Shown: positions 1 to 5,457 of the stretch, one piece after another | Numbering within the stretch: position 1 is the stretch's first letter | Layout: every line of letters starts with the position of its first letter | DNA from: Promethearchaeota archaeon | Lineage (GTDB): Archaea > Asgardarchaeota > Lokiarchaeia > Sigynarchaeales > SOKP01 | DNA length: 8,574 nucleotides | NCBI GenBank assembly: GCA_016839845.1 | Contig: JAEOTL010000409.1 | Coordinates: 1 to 8,574, forward strand | Direction: 5' to 3' | Program-made: the position numbers and the translations under genes | The notes under the pieces: generated by a model | Told to the model about the DNA's origin: nothing | What the model saw: the letters and a program-made list of their open reading frames with translations, nothing else | Databases searched by the model: none

Positions 1-722
1 AAATCATATACTTTGTTAGTTAGTTCTACAAGAAAAGCTGGTCGCTTTATAATGTTTAATAAAGCAGTTAGTGAACCAGCTAAATAAAATATAAGAAAAA
101 TGTATCTAATGATTATGCTACGGAAAATTAGGTATAGAGTAAAAAAAGTAATGATTAAAGTAAATTGAATTGTAAGTATACCTAAATTTCTTTTTAACTC
201 GATATTACGTAGTTTAGAATAACCTCTGATAAAATTAAACCACATTGTAATAATTATTAAGATATTATATGTAAGAATTGCTCCAAATAATAGCATATTG
301 TTAAATTGAAAATGAAAGTCAAAAAAAGTTCCAGGTAAGATATTTATCGAATTCGAAAGGAAAGTAAGACTTAAGATCATGCCCCCTATCAAAGCATACA
401 TTGTTGAAGGGATAATGGCTAAAGTTTTAAATTTAATTATGAATGTCTGTATCATGTTTAACAGGGCAATGGAAACAATCCAAAGAAGAATTGAAAATTT
501 CCAAAGCGCTAAAGCAATTTCTTCTTCTAAATATATTTCTGTAGAGAGATTAAAAATAGTAAAGAAAACGATCCCAAAAAAACCATATAACAAAATAGTT
601 ATAATTGTGTTTGCTGTCGTCCCGTAGTTCTCTCGGTTCAAATTGACGTAGATGATACCGATTGAAGATACACAAATTGACGCTATTATCAGCACAACAT
701 TGAAGATCATAATATTATTCAT
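1..722 (-). CDS. Seven-helix membrane protein, N-terminal part (3' end beyond the window)
   Basis: Reading the minus strand from ATG at 722 gives 240 codons without a stop up to the left edge, so the gene is cut by the window. An in-frame TAG lies directly upstream of the ATG, which fixes the upstream limit. The product is almost wholly hydrophobic, with seven likely helices at residues about 4-26, 39-59, 69-91, 101-122, 142-165, 181-201 and 203-226. Basic residues lie after helix 1 (NLNRENYG), helix 3 (KFK), helix 5 (RGYSKLRNIELKR) and helix 7 (KRPAF). By the positive-inside rule this gives an outside N-terminus and an inside C-terminus, the topology of 7TM receptors and of 7TM sensor regions of histidine kinases. 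The charged stretch after helix 7 (RPAFLVELTNKVYD) suggests that a cytosolic domain follows off-window; that is inference. No strong Shine-Dalgarno is visible. No family can be named with certainty. Confidence 0.85.
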   Translation of the reverse strand, partial: MNNIMIFNVVLIIASICVSSIGIIYVNLNRENYGTTANTIITILLYGFFGIVFFTIFNLSTEIYLEEEIALALWKFSILLWIVSIALLNMIQTFIIKFKTLAIIPSTMYALIGGMILSLTFLSNSINILPGTFFDFHFQFNNMLLFGAILTYNILIIITMWFNFIRGYSKLRNIELKRNLGILTIQFTLIITFFTLYLIFRSIIIRYIFLIFYLAGSLTALLNIIKRPAFLVELTNKVYD

Positions 723-888
723 CTAAAATATTGAATTTCTCTAAATAAATCAACCACTGAAACTTTAATTTAATATAAATTTGGGTTGGAAAGTATTTAT
801 AATCTCATACTCCATATTTCTTTGTATCCATATTCGTACTCGGTAAATGAGTAAGATAATTTAATGTTTAAATCTTATTGTTTAAGTA
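723..888. other. Intergenic region between GH4 gene and 7TM gene
   Basis: Both flanking genes run leftward, so this holds the 3' flank of the GH4 gene and the promoter of the 7TM gene. A short inverted repeat lies at 837-841 and 849-853 (TACTC / GAGTA, 7-base loop). It is too weak to call a terminator or operator. No RNA gene or convincing small reading frame is seen. Confidence 0.5.
772..780 (-). promoter_or_regulatory. Putative TATA box for the 7TM gene
   Basis: On the minus strand 780-772 reads ATTTATATT, close to the archaeal TATA consensus. A start about 27 bases downstream would lie near 749, giving a leader of roughly 27 bases before the ATG at 722. The position is sensible, but such boxes are common in DNA this AT-rich. 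Confidence 0.4.
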
Positions 889-2286
889 CTAGAACCGTGG
901 TATCCATCTTGCTTCTTTTTCAAACATCTCATTGACCATGTCGCGAATTTCTGCTGGAGAGCACACGCTTGCAGTATTAGGATCTAACAGAATTGCATGA
1001 TATATCTTCTCTTTATCTAACTCAAGAGCTCCCTCTATTGCTGCTTTTTGAACCATTATATTCGACATACATAATGCTTGACAGACTGTTGGTAATTCTA
1101 TTCCTCCTTGTGGGTGTATCCCGTGCTTATCTGCAAAAATCGGTACCTCAACACAACTATTTTTTGGAAGATTGGTAATGAGAGCTCCTTCAATATTTAA
1201 TATATTACCGTTGAATCGAAACGGATTCCCAGTTTCTATTGCGTTAATTATTTCGGAAGCATATTCTCCCGACGGTTTCTTTTTATATGGAAGTTTGGCA
1301 CGTTTCATTTTTCTTAGAAAGTCATTTTCCATATTCCCTTGATTTTTAACTTGCATGTTATAATCGACAGAGTGAATTAAGCTTGCATGTCCACCATCGG
1401 CTCCCTTATATTGTTCTAGAAGATCTTCTCTTTTTCGATAATAAGGAATATATTCAGACAAATGACCTGATGATTCTGTCATGAAGTAACCTGTTGCTTC
1501 CATCATGTCAATGCGTAAATTTTCCATACTTACACTTTCTTGATTGTTTTTTATTGCTTCTTTTATTATAGGGTACGCATCAGCCCAGTCAGCATTAGAA
1601 TTTTCGGGATGTTTATATCTCAGTTCAAGAAACCAAGCCATATGGTTAATTCCCGCACACAAATAGCTAAAATTTTGATATGGTATTTTAAATTTGCCGT
1701 TCAAATTAAAAACATACCTTAAGAAGGAAGCAGTGCCTTGAACACCATGACATAACCCTATTGTTGATGAAGGCAGGAGTTCATTACAGAGCCACGTATT
1801 CATAGCCATCGGATTTGTATAATTAAGTACTAATGGTAGAGTGCCCTCCCTGCTAACACCATACCCATGATCTTGAATATCTTTTAACAGCGATTTATAA
1901 AACATTACGCTCCTAAGAAAACGAAATACTCCCCCTGGACCTAGTGAATCACCAATAGCTTGGCTTACACCATATTTATAAGGGATCTCTATATCCAATT
2001 TAAATGCATCTAATCCTCCTATATGGACAGCACAGATAATATATTTTGCGTCTTTTACCGCTTTTTTCTGATCAGTAGTTTTTTCAAATGTTATCCCCTC
2101 TGTGTCTTCTGGATAGCATTCCTTATATTTTTGCATATAGTTATACATCAAATCTAATCGTTCAGGATCAATATCCTCAAGACAAATAAGAGTATCATCC
2201 CGAAAGGAGGGTAAGGTTAAAATATCAGTAAGGACATTTCTCCCAAAAACTAATGATCCGGCTCCAATAAAAGAAATTTTCAACAT
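889..2286 (-). CDS. Glycoside hydrolase family 4 (MelA-like alpha-galactosidase / alpha-glucosidase)
   Basis: The 465-residue protein is full length for GH4, whose members cleave glycosides by an oxidation-elimination mechanism using NAD and Mn2+. The N-terminus is a Rossmann NAD site (GAGSLVF, residues 8-14). TNP at 157-159 is a conserved family element. The metal-ligand motifs are present: GLCHG with Cys179, and AGINH with His215. The wording around them (GLCHGVQGT, AGINHMAWF, ESSGHLSEY at 271-279) resembles MelA-type alpha-galactosidases more than the phospho-glycosidase branch; exact substrate remains uncertain. No signal peptide, so cytosolic. The start is the only ATG after an in-frame TAA six bases upstream. 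No Shine-Dalgarno is visible, and a TATA-like box centred about 30 bases upstream fits a leaderless transcript. It is divergent to hisB, and no sugar transporter is in the window. GH4 is mainly bacterial, so lateral gain is plausible but untested. Confidence 0.93.
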   Translation of the reverse strand: MLKISFIGAGSLVFGRNVLTDILTLPSFRDDTLICLEDIDPERLDLMYNYMQKYKECYPEDTEGITFEKTTDQKKAVKDAKYIICAVHIGGLDAFKLDIEIPYKYGVSQAIGDSLGPGGVFRFLRSVMFYKSLLKDIQDHGYGVSREGTLPLVLNYTNPMAMNTWLCNELLPSSTIGLCHGVQGTASFLRYVFNLNGKFKIPYQNFSYLCAGINHMAWFLELRYKHPENSNADWADAYPIIKEAIKNNQESVSMENLRIDMMEATGYFMTESSGHLSEYIPYYRKREDLLEQYKGADGGHASLIHSVDYNMQVKNQGNMENDFLRKMKRAKLPYKKKPSGEYASEIINAIETGNPFRFNGNILNIEGALITNLPKNSCVEVPIFADKHGIHPQGGIELPTVCQALCMSNIMVQKAAIEGALELDKEKIYHAILLDPNTASVCSPAEIRDMVNEMFEKEARWIPRF

Positions 2287-2354
2287 GATGAATTAGTATA
2301 AAATACCTAAAAATTATAATCTTTGTTTTAATATTATTAATAGGTGAAAGCTCT
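2287..2354. promoter_or_regulatory. Divergent promoter region between GH4 gene and hisB
   Basis: Only 68 bases separate the two starts, so both promoters must lie here or inside a gene. The palindrome ATTATAAT at 2313-2320 is TATA-like on both strands. Its centre is about 30 bases from the GH4 ATG, which predicts a leaderless GH4 message, and about 38 bases from the hisB TTG, which predicts a short leader holding the GGTGA site. A second candidate for hisB is TATAAAATAC at 2297-2306. The elements are seen; their use is inference. Confidence 0.5.
2343..2347 (+). promoter_or_regulatory. Ribosome binding site deciding the TTG start of hisB
   Basis: GGTGA matches the archaeal anti-Shine-Dalgarno and lies 7 bases before TTG at 2355. 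The same site, spacing and start codon occur at the GTPase gene, which supports both TTG starts. Confidence 0.8.
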
Positions 2355-2927
2355 TTGAGTAGAATTGCGAAAGTTATACGTAAAACTAATGAAACTGAAG
2401 TAAAAGCAGAATTAAACTTGGATGGCTCTGGTAAGAACCAAATCAGTAGTGGTTTTAAATTCATGGATCATATGTTAAATTTGTTAGCAAGACATTCTAG
2501 CGTTGATCTCACCCTTTCAGCTACAGGGGATCTTACCCATCACATCATTGAAGATATCGGAATTACACTAGGAGAATGTTTTGAAAAAGCTCTGGGCGAT
2601 AAAAAGGGCATTAATAGATATGGTTCTGCTTTCATTCCTATGGATGAAACCCTTGCGAGGTGTGTTTTAGATTTTAGTGGTCGAAAATCATTAGTTCTAG
2701 ATTTAACTTTAAATGAATGTGAGATTGAGGATGTTACAGTTGAAGATATTAAACATTTCTTTAACTCTTTTGCAGAAAATGCTAAAATGAATCTACATCT
2801 CCATATATTATACGGGAAAGACCAACATCATAAAGTAGAAGCCGCATTTAAAGCATTGGCTCGAGCAATCAGAGAAGCAAAGAAGATCATTTCGGATGAG
2901 ATCCCCTCTACTAAAGGAACCCTTTAA
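2355..2927 (+). CDS. hisB: Imidazoleglycerol-phosphate dehydratase (HisB)
   Basis: This 190-residue protein is full length for monofunctional HisB, which dehydrates imidazoleglycerol phosphate to imidazoleacetol phosphate in histidine biosynthesis. It is a cytosolic Mn-dependent enzyme that usually forms a 24-mer. Family motifs are intact: FMDH (His39), HHIIED at 62-67, MDETLAR at 96-102, DFSGR at 106-110, NLHLH at 146-150 and HHKVEAAFKALA at 158-169. The two HH motifs supply the metal ligands, so the enzyme should be active. The loop before the first pair is short (GDLTHH) compared with the longer GDLEVD-type loop of many bacterial enzymes; to my knowledge archaeal forms share the short version. 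Translation starts at TTG with a well-placed GGTGA; no phosphatase domain is fused. No other his gene is nearby, so histidine genes are probably scattered in this genome. Confidence 0.97.
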   Translation: MSRIAKVIRKTNETEVKAELNLDGSGKNQISSGFKFMDHMLNLLARHSSVDLTLSATGDLTHHIIEDIGITLGECFEKALGDKKGINRYGSAFIPMDETLARCVLDFSGRKSLVLDLTLNECEIEDVTVEDIKHFFNSFAENAKMNLHLHILYGKDQHHKVEAAFKALARAIREAKKIISDEIPSTKGTL

Positions 2928-2933
2928 AACATT

Positions 2934-2940
2934 CTTTTTT
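2934..2940 (+). terminator. Putative T-tract terminator after hisB
   Basis: CTTTTTT follows the hisB stop by six bases. Archaeal RNA polymerase commonly stops at such short T-runs without a hairpin, and none is seen here. In DNA this AT-rich it is only suggestive. Confidence 0.4.
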
Positions 2941-2996
2941 AAGATATTTAAAAAAATGAAAATTGTTATCTCTTGAGGAGATTACAACAGATTACT

Positions 2997-3197
2997 TCAA
3001 TTAAATGTTTTTTGTGAGCGATAAGTATTTAAAATCCTATCCCACTTATCGGCGAGCTCTGGAAGATCGGTTCTTCTAAAGAGTTCTACTGCTTGATCTA
3101 AAATTTTCACAATATTTTTTTCACAAGTTGCAAAATCACTTTCGTTGTTTTTGATGGAGGGGTTGGGTATCATGAATAATTTAGTTCTTTTATTCAA
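2997..3197 (-). CDS. Small hypothetical protein
   Basis: This is a 66-codon frame from TTG at 3197, with an in-frame TAA directly upstream; from ATG at 3173 it would be 58 residues. I do not recognise it. The C-terminal half (VKILDQAVELFRRTDL, then PELADKWDRILNTYR) looks like two amphipathic helices rich in charged residues. That stretch is visibly richer in G and C than the intergenic DNA on either side, which favours coding. Against it, no Shine-Dalgarno precedes either start. A TATA-like stretch on the minus strand near 3232-3245 could drive a short-leader message. It is divergent to the GTPase gene and convergent with hisB. If real, it is a small soluble helical protein of unknown role. 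Confidence 0.45.
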   Translation of the reverse strand: MNKRTKLFMIPNPSIKNNESDFATCEKNIVKILDQAVELFRRTDLPELADKWDRILNTYRSQKTFN

Positions 3198-3263
3198 TTA
3201 TTAAGTAGTATGGTATGCTGATGTACTCCGAAATATAATTATAGTATTATCCTAATAACTATA

Positions 3264-3271
3264 TTTATATT
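3264..3271 (+). promoter_or_regulatory. Putative TATA box for the Roadblock-GTPase gene
   Basis: TTTATATT is a near-consensus archaeal TATA box. A start about 27 bases on, near 3294, would give a leader of about 29 bases that includes the GGGTGA site. The rest of the gap at 3198-3322 is AT-rich and shows nothing else I can support. Confidence 0.5.
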
Positions 3272-3309
3272 ATCTCAGCATATTATGTTCTTAATATACT
3301 AATCTTTAA

Positions 3310-3315
3310 GGGTGA
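3310..3315 (+). promoter_or_regulatory. Ribosome binding site deciding the TTG start of the GTPase gene
   Basis: GGGTGA ends 7 bases before TTG at 3323, the same geometry as hisB. The next ATG in frame is codon 38, which would cut into the Roadblock domain, so TTG is the right start. Confidence 0.8.
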
Positions 3316-3322
3316 GCTTTTT

Positions 3323-4306
3323 TTGGAAGATTTTCCAAGAACGCGAAAACTAACAGAGATTATAAATAACTATTTCCGTCAAGTTGAAGGCATTATAGGT
3401 ATAGCAATATGTGATAAAGATGGTTTTATTATGGCTTCGAAATTTAAAGAGGGAGATAGTGAAGAAACTGATTCTATAATTGGAGCGATCTCTGCGGTTA
3501 TTGATAGTTATATTGATAGAATTAAAAATGAATTTGGCACCCAAGGAAATTTTTTTAATATTACAACGACAGGTGATAAAAAATTTGCCTATTGCTCTCA
3601 GGGTCCTTTATCAATTCTTACTACAGTTGCAGCACAGAACACAAGCGACATTGAATTAAAAGTCTATTCAGAACATGTATCTGGAAAAATTGAGTTAATT
3701 TTAGATGGAAAAGAAGAAGTTTCAACAGATATCCCTGAAATAATCAAGGCTTTAGCGAAAACTCGAGCGGGGACGATTACGTCTGTAAGGGGAGAGTATA
3801 CAAACAAAGTAATTTTAACAGGTGATTACAAAGTAGGCAAGACATCCTTAATAAAAAGATACGTTGAGAATATTTTTAAAGAGGATTATGTATCAACCAT
3901 CGGAGTGCAGGTATCAAAAAAAAAGGTAAGTTTGAGTAATGATACTAATATGAACTTTGTCCTTTGGGACATTGGGGGTCAGAATTTTCAAATGTCACCC
4001 TACAGAGCAAGATTTTATAATGGTGCGGATGCTGCATTTATAGTAGTTGATAGATCTCGTGAGAATAACCTAAGTAGCGTTGGTAAATGGTATGATGATA
4101 TAAAGAATTCGATCCCCAAGAAAATACCCATAGTAATAGTTGGGAATAAATCTGATTTAACTGATCAAATAGTAATTACTGAAGCTGAAATCAAAGAAAT
4201 AGCAAGGCAATTTGGGTTTCATTATATCCTAACTTCTGCTAAAACTGGTGAGAATGTTAATGATACCTTTTTATATATTGCCTATCGGGTAATAGAATCT
4301 CTTTAG
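3323..4306 (+). CDS. Roadblock/LC7 domain fused to a Ras/Rab-like small GTPase
   Basis: The 327-residue protein has two parts. Residues about 8-128 match the Roadblock/LC7 pattern: a helix, then VEGIIGIAICDKDGFIMAS, a long helix, paired strands and a final helix. Residues about 160-327 form a complete G domain: P-loop GDYKVGKT (167-174), switch-I Thr192, WDIGGQ (215-220) keeping the glutamine equivalent to Ras Gln61, NKSD (275-278) and TSAK (304-307). It should therefore bind and probably hydrolyse GTP. No C-terminal cysteine motif for lipidation is seen, and no membrane helix. In bacteria MglA (GTPase) and MglB (Roadblock regulator) are separate proteins, so the fusion may place a regulator or dimeriser on the same chain; that is inference. 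Such fusions fit the GTPase expansion known in Asgard archaea. A gene of unknown function follows on the same strand. Confidence 0.95.
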   Translation: MEDFPRTRKLTEIINNYFRQVEGIIGIAICDKDGFIMASKFKEGDSEETDSIIGAISAVIDSYIDRIKNEFGTQGNFFNITTTGDKKFAYCSQGPLSILTTVAAQNTSDIELKVYSEHVSGKIELILDGKEEVSTDIPEIIKALAKTRAGTITSVRGEYTNKVILTGDYKVGKTSLIKRYVENIFKEDYVSTIGVQVSKKKVSLSNDTNMNFVLWDIGGQNFQMSPYRARFYNGADAAFIVVDRSRENNLSSVGKWYDDIKNSIPKKIPIVIVGNKSDLTDQIVITEAEIKEIARQFGFHYILTSAKTGENVNDTFLYIAYRVIESL

Positions 4307-4318
4307 TAAAGTCTAACC

Positions 4319-4330
4319 GAAATTTTTTAA
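4319..4330 (+). terminator. Putative T-tract after the GTPase gene
   Basis: A run of six T lies within GAAATTTTTTAA soon after the TAG stop. It could end transcription, but the downstream gene on the same strand may also be read through. Confidence 0.3.
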
Positions 4331-4398
4331 ATATTCTATATCTTAAGAAACATAGGTTATACATTCAAATTTATTAGAGATTATAAGAATTGATAAAT

Positions 4399-4404
4399 GG
4401 AGGT
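4399..4404 (+). promoter_or_regulatory. Strong Shine-Dalgarno site with no ordinary start codon
   Basis: GGAGGT is the best ribosome-binding sequence in the window. Aligned on GGAGGTGA with the hisB and GTPase sites, the start should fall at 4414. The codon there is ATA, in frame with the gene starting at 4474. The nearest ATG is at 4436, in another frame. Confidence 0.55.
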
Positions 4405-4435
4405 TAGAATAAGATAGTATTAAAGGTCGAGTTCA

Positions 4436-4474
4436 ATGAAATTTTTGCCACATGAAACGCTGCTGGGTATCTGA
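4436..4474 (+). other. Possible 12-codon upstream reading frame overlapping the next start
   Basis: ATG at 4436 opens a short frame, MKFLPHETLLGI, whose TGA stop shares its A with the ATG at 4474 (TGATG). Such overlaps commonly couple translation. A weak GGT-containing site at 4425-4429 lies 6 bases before the ATG. It may be a leader peptide or a coincidence. Confidence 0.3.
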
Positions 4475-5334
4475 TGGGATTTTCAATTAAAGAACTTAAA
4501 TACAAAGAGAAATACCTATTGTTTTTAACTGAGCAAGAATTAGCTGGTCCATGGTTTAGTTTTATATTAGAAGGGAAAGATGTTGGACCGATACCGATTG
4601 TATTAAAAAATATAGAACCAACACCGATTTACAATATGGTTAATAGTCGTACGGGGACGAGTATAAATAGAATAACATTAGATTTCAATATTACAGAATA
4701 TTTAAAGAAATTGATGAAAGAAAATAAAATTGAGCCTATTGCTGTAAATGAGAAGGAATTTATCAGACTATACATAGATATCTTCAACCCTCCTAAAGTC
4801 CCTTACATCAGTACATTTTTTACAATGAAGAATTTATCCACATTTGATTTACATAATTTTTCTGTGTATTTCATATTTGATCTTGATATCAACGGTCTGG
4901 AAGGTTTTGATAATGATCTATCTGGATATGATGAAGATAATGATATTTTGTACCAATATGACTCAACTGGTTTATATGGCGGATTTTCATCAGTTTCCAG
5001 ATCTACTCACTTTGAAACACAGCTAACGAAAGCTTTTAAAATTGATAAAAACAGACTAAATTTATCAAATAAACTATACGATGGAGAAGGAGAAGTAGTA
5101 TCAGCTCTACAATGTGAATTTCAGACTTTAAAGCCAAATCGATCATTTCAGGCAGTTTTAGTGATTTCGGGAGGGTTTAGTAAAGAAGAGCTAATTTCCA
5201 ATATTAAAGAAGGCAAAGCTAATGCCTACAAGCATTTGAGTCAAGTAAATAGATCTATCATCTCTAAACAAAGAAACATTCAAGAAGCAGGATTTATAAA
5301 AATCAATTTGGAGCAGGGAAAAGATTGTGAATAA
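4474..5334 (+). CDS. Hypothetical beta-rich protein downstream of the GTPase
   Basis: I do not recognise the family. The 286-residue product has no signal peptide or membrane helix and alternates short hydrophobic strands with turns, as in a large beta-sandwich. The middle (residues about 116-172) has FTMKNLSTFDLHNFSVYFIF, then a very acidic stretch around 136-163 (DLDINGLEGFDND, GYDEDNDILYQYD) that could bind a cation such as calcium. A last beta segment (ALQCEFQTLKPNRSF) is followed by helical, basic residues 236-270. From ATG at 4474 there is only a weak GGG upstream. The same frame continues up to 4414 behind a strong GGAGGT, but with ATA in place of a start and a TGA at 4453-4455. The true N-terminus may thus be longer by 20 codons, with a mutation, a sequence error or recoding. 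It lies 167 bases after the Roadblock-GTPase on the same strand, so a linked role is possible. Confidence 0.8.
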   Translation: MGFSIKELKYKEKYLLFLTEQELAGPWFSFILEGKDVGPIPIVLKNIEPTPIYNMVNSRTGTSINRITLDFNITEYLKKLMKENKIEPIAVNEKEFIRLYIDIFNPPKVPYISTFFTMKNLSTFDLHNFSVYFIFDLDINGLEGFDNDLSGYDEDNDILYQYDSTGLYGGFSSVSRSTHFETQLTKAFKIDKNRLNLSNKLYDGEGEVVSALQCEFQTLKPNRSFQAVLVISGGFSKEELISNIKEGKANAYKHLSQVNRSIISKQRNIQEAGFIKINLEQGKDCE

Positions 5335-5392
5335 GTAAAATCCAAGATAATGACTTAAATAAAAAAACCTTTTATGGAAAGTTATTTAATGA

Positions 5393-5409
5393 AAACCTTG
5401 CGAGGGTTT
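5393..5409. terminator. Small hairpin between convergent genes
   Basis: AAACCTT and AGGGTTT form a 7-bp stem (one G-T pair) around the loop GCG. It lies 58 bases after the plus-strand stop and 48 bases beyond the minus-strand stop. No T-run follows it on the plus strand beyond TTTT, so it may be a weak terminator for the plus-strand gene or an RNA end-protecting stem. Confidence 0.35.
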
Positions 5410-5429
5410 GGATTTTGCATAAAATAAAT

Positions 5430-5449
5430 AAAAAAAAAAGGAAAAAAAG
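5430..5449 (-). terminator. T-tract terminator of the receptor gene
   Basis: On the minus strand a run of seven T, two C, then eleven T begins 8 bases after the TAA stop at 5458-5460. Long T-tracts of this kind are the usual archaeal termination signal and need no hairpin. Confidence 0.65.
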
Positions 5450-5457
5450 TTAGTTGA

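Noticed and set aside
379..627. 82-codon plus-strand frame
   Set aside because: It lies antisense to the continuous 240-codon membrane protein frame, which has coherent helices and loops. The plus-strand product has no such structure.
837..853. Inverted repeat TACTC / GAGTA
   Set aside because: Five-base arms with a seven-base loop arise often by chance; no T-run follows and there is no second copy to suggest an operator.
2225..2464. 79-codon minus-strand frame across the divergent promoter
   Set aside because: It overlaps the start regions of both the GH4 gene and hisB in the wrong frame and shows no recognisable protein features.
3350..3544. 64-codon minus-strand frame
   Set aside because: It is antisense to the Roadblock domain of the GTPase gene, which is certain by motif.
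4453..4455. TGA read as selenocysteine
   Set aside because: Selenoproteins are known in some Lokiarchaeota, but nothing around the codon resembles a redox site, and no SECIS-like stem could be recognised. A mutation or error is simpler.
5361..5399. Direct repeat AAAACCTT in the convergent gap
   Set aside because: Two copies of an eight-base, low-complexity word in AT-rich DNA are not meaningful.
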